In this document: positions 17,062 through 27,242 of the stretch, piece after piece
Position numbering within the stretch: position 1 is the first letter of the stretch
Layout of the letters: each line of letters starts with the position of its first letter
Origin: Rhodobacteraceae bacterium Araon29
GTDB lineage: Bacteria > Pseudomonadota > Alphaproteobacteria > Rhodobacterales > Rhodobacteraceae
DNA length: 64,000 nucleotides
NCBI GenBank assembly: GCA_039640505.1
Contig: CP046865.1
Coordinates: 3,215,501-3,279,500, forward strand
Direction: 5' to 3'
The notes under the pieces: model-generated
Told to the model about the DNA's origin: nothing
The model's database searches: none
Seen by the model: the letters and a program-made list of their open reading frames with translations, nothing else
Position numbers and translations under genes: made by a program

Positions 17062-17985
17062 CTATTCCTTAGACGCCTGACCCCGACCAAAGTCCGGCGC
17101 ATCTGTATCTTGACCTGCTTCAATAATGCCGCGGCGAATTTGCCGCGTGCGGGTGAAATAGTCGTGCAGATGCGCGCCGTCACCGCGCCGGATCGCCCGT
17201 TGCAGCGCGAACAGCTCTTCGGTAAAGCGGCCAAGAATTTCCAATGTGGCGTCTTTGTTGGCCAAAAATACATCCCGCCACATGGTGGGGTCCGAGGCAG
17301 CGATACGGGTAAAGTCCCGAAAGCCTGCAGCCGAGTATTGGATCACTTCGCTATCGGTTACGCGGCTGAGGTCATCTGCCACACCTACCATTGTGTAAGC
17401 AATTAAATGCGGTGCATGGCTGGTGACGGACAGCACAAGATCATGGTGATCAGGATCCATGCGCTCTACTTTTGCACCCATGCCTTGCCACAGCTGCTGC
17501 AAAGCCGCTATGGCCTGCTCATCTGCGCCATTGTCGGACACCAAAAGGCACCATCGGTTGTCAAATAGGCTTTCAAATCCACTTTCTGGCCCGGAATGTT
17601 CGGTTCCAGCAAGCGGATGCGCCGGGATGAAATGCACAGTTTCGGGAATATGCGGCGCAACGGCATCAATCACCGCGCGTTTTACCGAGCCCACATCACT
17701 CACGGTTGCGCCGGGTTTTAAAGCCGGGGCCAAGTCGGCGGCCACTTGCCCCATGGCCCCCACCGGCACACAAAGCACCACCAAATCGGCGCCTTCGACA
17801 GCCTCGCGCGCACTGTCACAAACGCGGTCGCAAAGCCCGATACGGCGCGCTGTATCGCGGGTTTCTTGTGATCTTGCATAGCCAGTTACTTCCCCGGCAA
17901 GCCCAGCGCGCTTGATCGCCCAAAACATGGACGAAGCAATAAGCCCAAGTCCAATGAGGGCAACACGGTCATAAACCTGGCTCAT
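17062..17985 (-). CDS. tyrA: Prephenate/arogenate dehydrogenase
   Basis: The 307-residue protein has an N-terminal dinucleotide fold ([14 protein letters not shown]), [13 protein letters not shown], and the prephenate dehydrogenase core [20 protein letters not shown] with its catalytic histidine. [17 protein letters not shown] and [20 protein letters not shown] follow. It makes hydroxyphenylpyruvate or tyrosine in tyrosine synthesis. It overlaps the upstream aminotransferase gene by four bases. The pair hisC-tyrA is a common aromatic amino acid arrangement in Rhodobacterales, where such enzymes are often called TyrC cyclohexadienyl dehydrogenase. No ACT domain is visible. Confidence 0.9.
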   Translation of the reverse strand: MSQVYDRVALIGLGLIASSMFWAIKRAGLAGEVTGYARSQETRDTARRIGLCDRVCDSAREAVEGADLVVLCVPVGAMGQVAADLAPALKPGATVSDVGSVKRAVIDAVAPHIPETVHFIPAHPLAGTEHSGPESGFESLFDNRWCLLVSDNGADEQAIAALQQLWQGMGAKVERMDPDHHDLVLSVTSHAPHLIAYTMVGVADDLSRVTDSEVIQYSAAGFRDFTRIAASDPTMWRDVFLANKDATLEILGRFTEELFALQRAIRRGDGAHLHDYFTRTRQIRRGIIEAGQDTDAPDFGRGQASKE

Positions 17986-19067
17986 TTCACACCTGCCTTA
18001 AACTGTCCAACCGCATGGGCCACACGGCGGCACGCGCTTTCATCGCCCACTGAAATGCGCAGACAATCGGGCAGGTTATAGCCCGCAACACGGCGCACAA
18101 TCAGACCTTGGGATTTAAGATATTCATCACAGGCCTCGGTTTGCGACTGTGAGGCAAATCGCGCCAGAATGAAATTGGTTAGAGATGGATCAGACGGCAC
18201 ACCGTGTTCGGCCAAAGCAATCGACAGCCAGTCACGCAACTGATTGTTGTCGCGTCTGCATTTATCGGCATAGTCTTGATCTTTCACCGCGGCCTCTGCC
18301 GCTGCAAGCGCAGCAGAGGACAGGTTAAAAGGCCCGCGCACGCGGTTTAAAGTATCAATCACCGGCCGCGGCCCGTACCCCCAACCAACGCGCATTCCCC
18401 CAAGCCCGTAAAGCTTGGAAAAGGTGCGCGTCATAACGATGTTGTGACGGCTTTCGACCAATCTGGCGCCGCCGTCAAAACCCTCGACATAGTCTGCATA
18501 GGCACCGTCTAGAACCAAGAGCGTCTGCTTTGGCAAACCATCCGCCAAACGGGCTATTTCCCCATCATCAATCATGGTGCCGGTGGGATTATTAGGGTTG
18601 GCGATAAACACCAGCCGTGTGCGATCCGTGCAAGCAGCCAAAATGGCATCCACATCGGTGATGCGATTGCGCTCTTTTACTTCTACCGGGCTTGCGCCGG
18701 CGGCAAACGCCGAAATGCGATAAAGGGCAAAACCATGCTCGGTATGGATCACCTCATCACCCGGTCCGGCATAGGCTTGGCATAAGAAACTAATAATTTC
18801 GTCACTGCCCACACCACAGATGATATTATCAGCCGTCAACTCAAATTGGGCTGCGATTGCCTGCCGCAAGCTGCCGTGGTCGGTGGAAGGATAAAGATGC
18901 AATTCATGGGCGGTTTTGCGAAATGCCTCAATCGCGGCTTCGCTGGGTCCGTTGGGGTTTTCGTTTGAGCTCAGTTTGACAATATTGCTCACCCCGTCGA
19001 CATGCGCAGCGCCGCCTTGGTAAAGCTCGATTTGGTCGATCCCGGGTTGTGGTTTGATCTTATCCAT
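17982..19067 (-). CDS. hisC: Histidinol-phosphate / aromatic aminotransferase
   Basis: The 361-residue fold-I PLP enzyme has [15 protein letters not shown] near the N terminus, [23 protein letters not shown] and the PLP lysine in [18 protein letters not shown]. These are HisC hallmarks. It transaminates imidazole-acetol phosphate and, given its overlap with tyrA, probably also aromatic keto acids. Two in-frame ATGs (19073 and 19067) exist; GGAG lies two bases before the first and eight before the second, so I chose 19067. A terminator separates it from rpsD upstream. Confidence 0.9.
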   Translation of the reverse strand: MDKIKPQPGIDQIELYQGGAAHVDGVSNIVKLSSNENPNGPSEAAIEAFRKTAHELHLYPSTDHGSLRQAIAAQFELTADNIICGVGSDEIISFLCQAYAGPGDEVIHTEHGFALYRISAFAAGASPVEVKERNRITDVDAILAACTDRTRLVFIANPNNPTGTMIDDGEIARLADGLPKQTLLVLDGAYADYVEGFDGGARLVESRHNIVMTRTFSKLYGLGGMRVGWGYGPRPVIDTLNRVRGPFNLSSAALAAAEAAVKDQDYADKCRRDNNQLRDWLSIALAEHGVPSDPSLTNFILARFASQSQTEACDEYLKSQGLIVRRVAGYNLPDCLRISVGDESACRRVAHAVGQFKAGVK

Positions 19068-19130
19068 TTGCATAACTCCGACTTGGGTTTCTTCTTAGCG
19101 GCGGTGGGGGGCCATGACCAGAGGGAAACG

Positions 19131-19170
19131 AAAAAGGCCGTGGCGGTTTCCCGTCACGGCCCCTATTTTT
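19131..19170. terminator. Bidirectional terminator after rpsD
   Basis: GGCCGTG (19136-19142) pairs with CACGGCC (19155-19161), a 7-bp GC-rich stem with a 12-base loop. On the minus strand it is followed by TTTTT (complement of 19131-19135), and on the plus strand by CCTATTTTTT. It ends rpsD transcription and insulates hisC. Confidence 0.85.
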
Positions 19171-19185
19171 TGCGGTGAACTTCTA

Positions 19186-19806
19186 TTAGTTCTGGGCGTA
19201 ATATTCGATGACGAGGTTTGGTTCCATCATCACCGGATAAGGCACATCGCCAAGTCCTGGTGTGCGGACAAATGTTGCTGCCATTTTCGAATGGTCTGCA
19301 TTGATGTAATCAGGAACATCACGCTCGGCCAGTTGTACGGCCTCAAGCACCACAACAATCTGTTTTGATTTTTCGCGCACTTCGATCACGTCACCTTCTT
19401 TGACACGGTAAGACGGGATATTCACCCGCTTGCCGTTCACAGTGACATGGCCATGATTGACGAACTGACGCGCGGCAAACATGGTGGCCACAAACTTGGC
19501 ACGGTACACAACCGCATCCAGACGGCGCTCAAGCAAACCAATCAGGTTTTCGCCGGTATCACCACGAATACGCTCGGCTTCTGCATAGATGCGGCGGAAT
19601 TGTTTTTCGGTCAGATCGCCGTAATAGCCTTTGAGCTTTTGCTTGGCGCGCAGCTGCAGACCAAAGTCTGACAGTTTTGCCTTGCGGCGCTGGCCATGCT
19701 GACCGGGGCCATATTCACGGCGGTTAACGGGTGATTTGGGACGACCCCAGATGTTTTCGCCCATCCGGCGATCTAGTTTATATTTGGCAGACGTGCGTTT
19801 GGTCAC
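19186..19806 (-). CDS. rpsD: 30S ribosomal protein S4
   Basis: The 206-residue protein begins [20 protein letters not shown], as alphaproteobacterial S4 does, and has the S4 RNA-binding domain [43 protein letters not shown]4 binds 16S rRNA early in 30S assembly. The start codon is GTG, preceded by AAGGAGA at good spacing. It stands alone with its own terminator, and it marks this DNA as chromosomal. Confidence 0.97.
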   Translation of the reverse strand: MTKRTSAKYKLDRRMGENIWGRPKSPVNRREYGPGQHGQRRKAKLSDFGLQLRAKQKLKGYYGDLTEKQFRRIYAEAERIRGDTGENLIGLLERRLDAVVYRAKFVATMFAARQFVNHGHVTVNGKRVNIPSYRVKEGDVIEVREKSKQIVVVLEAVQLAERDVPDYINADHSKMAATFVRTPGLGDVPYPVMMEPNLVIEYYAQN

Positions 19807-20064
19807 GGCTGATCTCCTTCCTTATATGTGATGTCCCCTTGAGGCCATCGTGAAGGGCGTTGTCCTCTGGATTGCTCCTGACAGGCGATCCCTTGCGGGA
19901 GCCACCAACACCAATGAAGCCGCGCTTATACACTGGTGCGGAGCGGAGTCAATGCTCTGTGCGGCAAAGAATTACCCAGATTTGCAAGGTTTATGGACGG
20001 TTCTGTGCACCTACGCGATACTGCCGCGATACAGACGCAATACAGACATCCCATTTTGCCGCTT

Positions 20065-20631
20065 TTAGCGCCGCACACCGCGGGCCGGACAACCCACCAG
20101 ATGATCATTGACCATGCCAGAGGCCTGCATGAAAGCATAGACAATTGTTGGGCCACAAAACTTAAAGCCAGCAGCCTTTAAATCCCGCGATATTTGCTGT
20201 GATAAAGGGGTTTGCGCAGGTACCTCAGAGAGGGTGGTCCAATTGTTTATGATCGGCTTATGGTCGATGTAACGCCAAAGAAATGTATCAAATCCTTGGG
20301 ATTTTTCGATGTTTTGCCATGCTTTTGCATTGCCTATCGTCGCCTCGATTTTACCACGATGCCGTATAATCCCACTATCCTGCATCAGGATTTCCACCTT
20401 ATTCGCTCCCCAACTTGCAATCACGTTAGGATCAAATCCACCGAATGCCCTGCGAAAATTATCGCGTTTTTTCAATATGGTAATCCAACTTAGCCCAGCC
20501 TGAAATCCCTCGAGCACAAGTTTTTCCCAAAGCGCACGACTGTCATATTCAGGGATGCCCCATTCGCTATCATGGTAGGCAATATAAAGCGGATCCTGCC
20601 CGGCCCAGCCGCACCGATTTTCTTTGTCCAT
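20065..20631 (-). CDS. tag: DNA-3-methyladenine glycosylase I
   Basis: The 188-residue protein begins with RCGWAGQDPLYIAYHDSEWG and contains GLSWITILKKRDNFRRAF and GFKFCGPTIVYAFMQASGMVNDH, all typical of Tag. The structural zinc ligands are present as Cys7, His20, His177 and Cys181. It removes 3-methyladenine from alkylated DNA by base excision. The gene is divergent from the EAL-domain gene, with about 80 bases between starts. Confidence 0.93.
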   Translation of the reverse strand: MDKENRCGWAGQDPLYIAYHDSEWGIPEYDSRALWEKLVLEGFQAGLSWITILKKRDNFRRAFGGFDPNVIASWGANKVEILMQDSGIIRHRGKIEATIGNAKAWQNIEKSQGFDTFLWRYIDHKPIINNWTTLSEVPAQTPLSQQISRDLKAAGFKFCGPTIVYAFMQASGMVNDHLVGCPARGVRR

Positions 20632-20712
20632 TATAATCCGTTCAATTTCGATCCATTAGGGCTTTGTTATCCTATTTTCGGCAGTCTGACCAAGTTGATG
20701 ATGGAGGGGAAA

Positions 20713-21552
20713 ATGGAAACCCGCAACCGACTTGATGTTTTGGCGCATGAGGAAAACCCACTAGATCACGCTGTTGGCAAACGAGATAAAACCAGTGTTT
20801 CAATGGTCGATGCGGCTCTTAGGCATGATGAAGCAATGCTGGCGTTTCAACCAATAGTCACCAGCTCAAAACCTCATACCATTGTTTTTTACGAAGGCTT
20901 GATCCGCATACCCGACCCAACCGGGCGGATTATTCCGGCTGGCGAATTCATCCACAAAGTAGAAGAACTTGAAACTGGCCGGCTTATAGATTGTAAAGCT
21001 CTGGAAATAGGGCTGCGCACGCTCGCATCTAATCCACAGATAAAGCTATCGATTAATATGTCGGCGCGATCTATCGGCTATGGCCGCTGGTTGGAAATCC
21101 TTGGAAAAGCGCTTCGATATGATTCGACCCTTGGGGCGCGCCTTATTCTAGAAATCACCGAAAGTTCTGCCATGCTTGTGCCTGAGTTGGTGATGAATTT
21201 TATGCGCGATATGAACAGGCGCGGCATTCGTTTTGCGCTGGATGACTTTGGTTCCGGAGCAACTTCATTTCGATATCTGCGTGATTTCCACTTCGATATC
21301 CTGAAAATTGATGGTCAATTCATGCGCAATATAGAGTCAAACGCAGACAACCAGGTATTGACCCAAGCTCTTATTTCTATTGCAGAACATTTTGATATGT
21401 TCGCCATTGCAGAAGCCGTTGAAACCGTCGAAGCCAGTGAATGGCTTTGCAGCACAGGGGTCGATTGCCAACAGGGATATTATTTCGGGGTTCCGACAGT
21501 TCATCCTCCTTGGGCGCAGAAATCAAAGCAGAAATCAAAAAAGTTCGCCTGA
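20713..21552 (+). CDS. EAL-domain cyclic-di-GMP phosphodiesterase
   Basis: From ATG 20713 the protein is 279 residues, almost all one EAL domain. The signature reads YEGLIRI (EGL, a tolerated variant), then [43 protein letters not shown] and QGYYFG. The metal and catalytic residues therefore appear intact, and it should hydrolyse c-di-GMP to pGpG. No sensor or membrane segment is present. GGAGGGG precedes ATG 20713; earlier in-frame ATGs at 20698 and 20701 are badly placed. It could influence the flagellar locus 9 kb away by lowering c-di-GMP, which is inference. Confidence 0.85.
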   Translation: METRNRLDVLAHEENPLDHAVGKRDKTSVSMVDAALRHDEAMLAFQPIVTSSKPHTIVFYEGLIRIPDPTGRIIPAGEFIHKVEELETGRLIDCKALEIGLRTLASNPQIKLSINMSARSIGYGRWLEILGKALRYDSTLGARLILEITESSAMLVPELVMNFMRDMNRRGIRFALDDFGSGATSFRYLRDFHFDILKIDGQFMRNIESNADNQVLTQALISIAEHFDMFAIAEAVETVEASEWLCSTGVDCQQGYYFGVPTVHPPWAQKSKQKSKKFA

Positions 21553-21658
21553 TTACGTCATCCGACAGCTTGGCAGTTGCCGCATTGCAGCATTTCGGTT
21601 ATCAATGCGCTCAAGGAGCAGATTTTATCTGCGGTGTTTTCTTTTGGAGATCGCAAAA

Positions 21659-22834
21659 ATGACGAATGTAGTAATCGCCTCAGCCGCCCGCACCTCAGTG
21701 GGAAGCTTTACCGGATCCTTTGCCAATACGCCCGCCCATGATTTGGGCACAACCGTTTTAGAAGCCTTGGTTGATCGCGCGGGCATTGAAAAGTCGGACG
21801 TATCTGAAACCATTCTTGGCCAAGTGCTGAGCGCAGGTCAGGGACAAAACCCAGCACGCCAAGCACATGTGAACGCAGGTTTGCCCATTGAAAGTTCAGC
21901 TTGGGGTATCAATCAGGTTTGTGGATCGGGTTTGCGGGCCGTTGCTTTGGCGGCACAGCACATCCAATTGGGTGATGCGGATATTGTGGCTGCGGGCGGT
22001 CAGGAAAACATGTCACTTTCACCGCATGTTGCACACCTTCGAGCCGGTCACAAAATGGGTGATCTTAAGTATATAGACTGTATGATTAAGGACGGCCTGT
22101 GGGATGCCTTTAATGGCTACCACATGGGTCAAACAGCCGAGAATGTTGCACAGAAGTGGCAGATTAGCCGCGACATGCAGGATGAATTTGCCGTCAGCTC
22201 GCAAAACAAAGCCGAAGCAGCGCAAAAAGCGGGTAAGTTCGCGGATGAAATCACACCCTTCACCGTTAAAACCCGAAAGGGCGATATTGTAGTGGATCAA
22301 GACGAGTACATCCGCCACGGAGCGACCATCGAAAACATGCAAAAACTGCGACCTGCATTTGTCAAAGAGGGTAGCGTGACAGCGGCCAATGCCTCAGGCA
22401 TTAATGATGGCGCTGCTGGCGCCTTACTCATGAGCGCGGATGAAGCAGAAAAACGCGGTATCGAGCCTTTGGCGCGCATTGCCTCTTATGCGACTGTTGG
22501 GCTTGACCCAGCGATTATGGGCGTTGGGCCGGTCTATGCCAGCCGCAAGGCGTTGGAAAAAGCTGGCTGGTCAGTTTCAGATCTGGATTTGGTTGAAGCC
22601 AACGAAGCCTTTGCAGCGCAGGCCTGCGCGGTAAATAAAGACATGGGATGGGACCCTGCGATCGTGAACGTCAATGGCGGTGCAATTGCTATTGGCCATC
22701 CAATCGGAGCCTCTGGCGCGCGTATTTTGAACACTTTGCTGTTTGAAATGAAGCGCCGGGATGCAAAAAAAGGCCTTGCGACACTTTGTATCGGTGGCGG
22801 AATGGGCGTTGCTATGTGTCTCGAAAGAGACTGA
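21659..22834 (+). CDS. phaA: Acetyl-CoA C-acetyltransferase (beta-ketothiolase)
   Basis: The 391-residue thiolase has Cys88 in [42 protein letters not shown] with the catalytic histidine, and the second cysteine in [11 protein letters not shown]. This is a full-length biosynthetic thiolase that condenses two acetyl-CoA to acetoacetyl-CoA. TGGAGA precedes ATG 21659; an upstream open stretch in the same frame overlaps the EAL gene and is not coding. It lies upstream of phaB and so starts polyhydroxybutyrate synthesis. A strong terminator follows it. Confidence 0.95.
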   Translation: MTNVVIASAARTSVGSFTGSFANTPAHDLGTTVLEALVDRAGIEKSDVSETILGQVLSAGQGQNPARQAHVNAGLPIESSAWGINQVCGSGLRAVALAAQHIQLGDADIVAAGGQENMSLSPHVAHLRAGHKMGDLKYIDCMIKDGLWDAFNGYHMGQTAENVAQKWQISRDMQDEFAVSSQNKAEAAQKAGKFADEITPFTVKTRKGDIVVDQDEYIRHGATIENMQKLRPAFVKEGSVTAANASGINDGAAGALLMSADEAEKRGIEPLARIASYATVGLDPAIMGVGPVYASRKALEKAGWSVSDLDLVEANEAFAAQACAVNKDMGWDPAIVNVNGGAIAIGHPIGASGARILNTLLFEMKRRDAKKGLATLCIGGGMGVAMCLERD

Positions 22835-22845
22835 TTTAGTTCAAT

Positions 22846-22871
22846 AAAAAAGGGGTTATTCCCCTTTTTTT
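22846..22871 (+). terminator. Intrinsic terminator after phaA
   Basis: AAAAAGGGG and CCCCTTTTTT flank a TTATT loop (22856-22860), giving a stem directly followed by a run of T. It begins 12 bases after the phaA stop and separates phaA from phaB transcriptionally. Confidence 0.85.
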
Positions 22872-22980
22872 GCCCATAAATTGCTGCGCTGCAGAAATTT
22901 CTTTACGAAATAATATTGCTAATTTAATACAAAAAACGTAATAGCATTACCAAGGCAATTAAATTCTAAGGAGACCCTTT

Positions 22981-23703
22981 ATGTCTAGAACAGCGCTGGT
23001 TACCGGCGGATCACGTGGCATTGGCGCCGCTATTTCAGTTGCTCTGAGCAACACAGGATATCAAGTTGCAGCGACCTATGCCGGGAACGATGCGGCGGCG
23101 GCCGCCTTTACCGAGCAAACAGGTATTAAAACATTCAAATGGAATGTTGCAGACTATGATGAATGTGCTGCGGGCATTTCAAAAGTCGAAGCAGAGCTTG
23201 GCCCGGTTGATATTTTGGTTAATAACGCTGGGATCACACGCGACGCCCCGTTTCATAAAATGACCAAAGAGCAATGGTCACAAGTGATCGATACAAATCT
23301 TACTGGCGTTTTTAATATGACCCATCCGGTCTGGCCCGGTATGCGCGAACGTAAATTCGGCCGCATTATCACCATCAGCTCGATCAATGGTCAGAAAGGT
23401 CAATTTGCTCAGGTGAACTACGCGGCATCGAAGGCAGGAGACCTTGGCATTACCAAATCACTGGCGCAGGAAGGCGCTCGGTATGGCATCACAGCCAATG
23501 CCATCTGCCCAGGGTATATTGCGACTGAGATGGTTATGGCTGTACCGGAAAAAGTGCGTGATGGTATTGTTGCACAAATTCCAACAGGCCGTTTGGGTGA
23601 ACCAGAAGAAATCGCACGCTGCGTGCTATTTTTGGCCTCGGATGATGCAGCCTTTATCAATGGCTCTACCATTACAGCCAATGGCGGCCAACATTTCGTC
23701 TAA
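22981..23703 (+). CDS. phaB: Acetoacetyl-CoA reductase
   Basis: The 240-residue short-chain dehydrogenase has the NADP-binding GGSRGIG (9-15), NNAG, and the catalytic triad Ser134, Tyr147, Lys151 in the Y-x-x-x-K pattern. Family marks of PhaB are GITRDAPFHKMTKEQWSQVIDTNL and NGQKGQFAQVNYAASKAGD. It reduces acetoacetyl-CoA to (R)-3-hydroxybutyryl-CoA for polyhydroxybutyrate. TAAGGAGA precedes the start. A terminator after phaA means that it has its own promoter in the AT-rich 22872-22960 stretch. Confidence 0.95.
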   Translation: MSRTALVTGGSRGIGAAISVALSNTGYQVAATYAGNDAAAAAFTEQTGIKTFKWNVADYDECAAGISKVEAELGPVDILVNNAGITRDAPFHKMTKEQWSQVIDTNLTGVFNMTHPVWPGMRERKFGRIITISSINGQKGQFAQVNYAASKAGDLGITKSLAQEGARYGITANAICPGYIATEMVMAVPEKVRDGIVAQIPTGRLGEPEEIARCVLFLASDDAAFINGSTITANGGQHFV

Positions 23704-23778
23704 ACCTTTTGCGGTTTTCTCAAAGACGCAGTTTGCGGCATCGTCGGGCTTTTTAGGTCCGGCGATACCGTTCAGAGC

Positions 23779-24765
23779 TTAAAGCATTCCCGGGACAACC
23801 TGATCCGGCGGTCGATGCCCATCAGCAAAGGTTTTGATGTTAATCAATACCTTTTCGCCCATTTCGATACGTCCCTCTATTGTGGCAGAGCCCATATGAG
23901 GCAAAAGAACAACATTACCCAGCTGCCGTAAACGGGGATTAATGTCCGTACCATGCTCATAGACATCCAGCCCCGCCCCAGCCAACTCACCAGCGCGCAG
24001 CATTCTTGTCAGCGCATTTTCATCAATCACCTCACCGCGTGATGTATTGATGATCACCCCCGTTGGCTTCATCAATTTTAGCCGCCGCGCATTCATTAAA
24101 TGGAAAGTAGATGGGGTGTGCGGACAATTGATCGAGATTACATCCATCCGCGCAACCATCTGGTCAAGGCTTTCCCAATAGGTCGCGCCCAGCTCTTCTT
24201 CGATCTCGGCTCTTAAGCGTTTGCGATTATGATAATGTATCTGCATGCCAAATACGGCAGCGCGGCGTGCAACGGCCTGTCCAATGCGCCCCATCCCTAA
24301 AATACCAAGGCGGCGACCACCAAGCCGTCCGCCCAAAAATGCAGTCGGTGCCCACCCTGTCCAGTCTCCTGACTGCATCACAGCCAGCCCCTCAGGGATG
24401 CGCCGCGTGACGCTCAGCATCAACGCCATGACCATATCAGCCGTATCATCGGTTAACACACCCGGTGTATTAGACACCAAAATCCCGCGTTGGCGCGCTG
24501 TATCAACATCTATATGATCAATCCCAGCACCAAAATTTGCCAGCAGCTTCAGCCGAGGACCCGCCTGCGCAAGCAAGGCCGCATCAATTCGATCAGTTAC
24601 AGTAGGCACTAAAACATCAGCAGTTTTCACCGCTTGCGCCAATTCGGCCCGGGTCATCGGTTCGTCGCTGTCACGCAGTTTAACATCAAAAAGCTCGGAC
24701 AAACGGTTTTCGACAGCATCTGGTAAACGGCGGGTAACCGCTACGCTTATTTGATCGCTAGACAT
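23779..24765 (-). CDS. D-isomer-specific 2-hydroxyacid dehydrogenase (glyoxylate/hydroxypyruvate reductase type)
   Basis: From ATG 24765 the protein is 328 residues with the NAD-binding motif GILGMGRIGQAVARRA and the catalytic Arg (NTSRGEV), Glu (DVYEHG) and His (LPHMGSA). The N-terminal lid contains ANFGAGIDHIDVDTARQRGI. The pattern is closest to glyoxylate/hydroxypyruvate reductases. GGGGGTC upstream supports this start; the frame is open further to 24807. It is divergent from the SH3-domain gene, a pairing I recall from Roseobacter-group genomes. Confidence 0.87.
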   Translation of the reverse strand: MSSDQISVAVTRRLPDAVENRLSELFDVKLRDSDEPMTRAELAQAVKTADVLVPTVTDRIDAALLAQAGPRLKLLANFGAGIDHIDVDTARQRGILVSNTPGVLTDDTADMVMALMLSVTRRIPEGLAVMQSGDWTGWAPTAFLGGRLGGRRLGILGMGRIGQAVARRAAVFGMQIHYHNRKRLRAEIEEELGATYWESLDQMVARMDVISINCPHTPSTFHLMNARRLKLMKPTGVIINTSRGEVIDENALTRMLRAGELAGAGLDVYEHGTDINPRLRQLGNVVLLPHMGSATIEGRIEMGEKVLINIKTFADGHRPPDQVVPGML

Positions 24766-24867
24766 ATCGACCCCCGTAATTAAGTTTTCACGTTTAAACT
24801 GACGCAAGTTGCATCTGGGTACAAGAACCCCTAGAAAAAAACATGTTAGGTTTTTGAGCAGGCCCCT

Positions 24868-25359
24868 ATGAAACGTTTCGGCTTAATCCTATTCTTGCTG
24901 AGTATTGTCGCAGGCCCACTCTTTGCCCAAGAGAAAGGGCCTATTACCAATCTTCCAATGCCAAGATTTGTATCGCTCAAGGCCACCGAAGCCAACGCGC
25001 GCCGCGGACCATCGCTTTCCCATCGGATCGATTGGGTTTTTAAACGCAAACACATGCCTTTGGAAATCTATGCAGAATATGAGAACTGGCGCCGTGTTCG
25101 CGATATTGATGGCGCCGGTGGTTGGATACATTATTCCTTACTCTCAGGGGTTCGAAGCGCTATTATACTTCAAGACATGCAACCTATGTTTTCACAGCCT
25201 GACAAAGACAGCTTGGTTGTCGCCCGGTTTGAAAAAACTGCTATCGCAAACTTAGAAAAATGCACGATTGAGTGGTGCCAACTACGCGCCGGTGGATTTA
25301 AAGGCTGGTTACCCAAAAGCACATTGTGGGGCGTTTACGACGATGAGGTAAAAGAATAA
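24868..25359 (+). CDS. Secreted SH3-domain (YgiM-type) protein
   Basis: The 163-residue protein has a signal peptide (MKRFGLILFLLSIVAGPLFA, then QEKGP) and two bacterial SH3-like modules: SLKATEANARRGPSLSHRIDWVFKRK-type with WRRVRDIDGAGGWIHYSLLSG, and a second with WCQLRAGGFKGWLPKS. Such domains bind peptidoglycan or other envelope ligands. It is transcribed away from the hydroxyacid dehydrogenase gene. No enzymatic motif is seen. Confidence 0.8.
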   Translation: MKRFGLILFLLSIVAGPLFAQEKGPITNLPMPRFVSLKATEANARRGPSLSHRIDWVFKRKHMPLEIYAEYENWRRVRDIDGAGGWIHYSLLSGVRSAIILQDMQPMFSQPDKDSLVVARFEKTAIANLEKCTIEWCQLRAGGFKGWLPKSTLWGVYDDEVKE

Positions 25360-25364
25360 ATCAA

Positions 25365-27071
25365 CTACCGCCTTTCAAGATCGACAATCTTATTTTGCAG
25401 TTGCAAGTAATCCTTGAACAAATCACCTTCGGTTACAATTCCAAGCATCTTATTCGTGTCCCGATCAATGATTGGAATACTTTCACCCACAAATTCAACC
25501 GCAATTTCCATGGCTTGCTGCAAAGATGCATCTGATTTTATCGAAATTGGATCCTGTTGAAGCAGACTTGTGATCGTTGATTTCTGCTCAGCCATAAGGA
25601 GCTGCTGCAATGTAACCTTGCCGATAAAATTATTGTTCTCTTCAAGAATATAGGCTTCGCTCATACCGGCACTAAGCATTACATTTACACCGCTCTCGGC
25701 ACTGTCTGCAGACGACAGCCGAGCGTAATCATCGTGGACAATACCCACTATACTGCGATCCATCATTTCAAGACCAGTACGGCCGCTTGCAATATCAATT
25801 CCACGGTCAGACAATTGGCGATCAAAGAATGAATGGCCATAAAGGTGATGTGATGTCAAAACAGCTGTGACAATACTAACCATTGCAAGAAGCGCATACT
25901 CATATGAGCCCGTTAGCTCTAATACCACCATCACCCCGGCAATTGGGGCCCCGATCACCGCTGAGGATACGGCCGCCATTCCACAAATAACGATACCAAT
26001 CGAGCCAACCGGATCTAGCCCGACCATATTACATAAACCAAGGGCGATCGCACCCGCGCTGGCGCCAATAACCAATGATGGAGAAAAGATACCGCCGAAC
26101 AGACCTAAACTTAGACATGCCGTGGTCAAAACGATCTTTACCAACAACACGGCAACAAGGAATGCAAAAGTGAATTCTAAACTGATTGCCCCGCGCACCG
26201 TATCGCCACCAAGACCAAGCGCTTCAGGAAAAAAGGCGCCGCCGATAGAGGTTATAACCACGGCAAGTGTCAAACCGACCAAAGGGCTATAACCACGTGA
26301 ACCTACAAATTTTGTGGCATTGCGCACGCTTTGCATAAACAAAACAGCAACCAAACCAAAAAATGGTCCCATGACGAGAGCAAACGGTAATAATGTCGAT
26401 AGCTCGCCTTCAAAAACGCCGACCTCAAATAGGGTTGTTCCACCCCAGAGTAATTCGGTTAACCCAGCTGCAGAGCAAGATGCAATTGCAATTGGAGCAA
26501 TTGCGCGCAGTGAAAAATGCCTAATCAGGGCCTCATGAGCAAATACCACACCGGCGATTGGGGCATTAAATCCAGCAGAAATTGCGGCAGCAACGCCACA
26601 TCCAATAAAAACATCTGTAGTCATATCGCTTTTCAAGATTCGCTTTAGACCACTGCCTATGACGGCTCCAAAGTGGACAAGCGGACCATATTGGCCCACT
26701 GAAGCCCCACCGGATGCAGATAAAAAGGCGGCTAAAGTAGAGCTTAAGCCTGTTTTAACATCCAATTCATTGTCAGTTCTATGTGCTGCATAAATACTAT
26801 CTGCCGGGCCATGCCAGCGGCCAATACCAAGCGTTCGCTTTAGGATATAAATTGCCGTTGCAGCTATGGTCAGTGTGAAAACTTGACTGTAATGAAGGGT
26901 CAAGCCAAAGGCTTGAATTGGAGCCACCGCAGTTCTTTGAGCTGAAAAGTACTGTACCCCCACAACAAAGACATGCGCGACAACGGCAACCAAACATCCA
27001 AAAAAAAGGCCAATAATCATAACTTGACCTAAATGCTTGAAGGTAGCCGATAGTTGCGCCCGATTTTCCAT
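25365..27071 (-). CDS. CLC-family chloride channel/transporter with C-terminal CBS pair
   Basis: The 568-residue protein has about ten membrane segments with the CLC blocks SGGASVGQYGPLVHFGAVIG and LGLFGGIFSPSLVIGAS, then two CBS domains (about 430-568) that usually bind adenine nucleotides. In ClcA-type exchangers the second block reads GREGP, where Glu is the gate and proton acceptor; here it is GQYGP with Tyr128. The GSGIP chloride loop is replaced by WHGPAD, and the region of the internal proton glutamate reads FAHEAL rather than FIIEEM. It may be a passive anion channel rather than a proton-coupled exchanger. It ends 5 bases from the convergent SH3 gene. Confidence 0.85.
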   Translation of the reverse strand: MENRAQLSATFKHLGQVMIIGLFFGCLVAVVAHVFVVGVQYFSAQRTAVAPIQAFGLTLHYSQVFTLTIAATAIYILKRTLGIGRWHGPADSIYAAHRTDNELDVKTGLSSTLAAFLSASGGASVGQYGPLVHFGAVIGSGLKRILKSDMTTDVFIGCGVAAAISAGFNAPIAGVVFAHEALIRHFSLRAIAPIAIASCSAAGLTELLWGGTTLFEVGVFEGELSTLLPFALVMGPFFGLVAVLFMQSVRNATKFVGSRGYSPLVGLTLAVVITSIGGAFFPEALGLGGDTVRGAISLEFTFAFLVAVLLVKIVLTTACLSLGLFGGIFSPSLVIGASAGAIALGLCNMVGLDPVGSIGIVICGMAAVSSAVIGAPIAGVMVVLELTGSYEYALLAMVSIVTAVLTSHHLYGHSFFDRQLSDRGIDIASGRTGLEMMDRSIVGIVHDDYARLSSADSAESGVNVMLSAGMSEAYILEENNNFIGKVTLQQLLMAEQKSTITSLLQQDPISIKSDASLQQAMEIAVEFVGESIPIIDRDTNKMLGIVTEGDLFKDYLQLQNKIVDLERR

Positions 27072-27242
27072 AAAAACCCATGTGTTTTTTTAATTAAGAA
27101 CTGATCATCATAATTTTACAACTAAAATTTATTTATATTTGAGAGTGAATTAATTAATATTTAATCGATCAATGCATTAGAAGCGTGCAATTTTAGCATT
27201 CAATCCCCATTAATTTTGCATAAAAGAGAATTGAAATTTTAT

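Noticed and set aside
21380-21658. N-terminal extension of phaA overlapping the EAL gene
   Set aside because: The thiolase family starts at [10 protein letters not shown], with a ribosome site right before it; the upstream part is out-of-frame EAL sequence.
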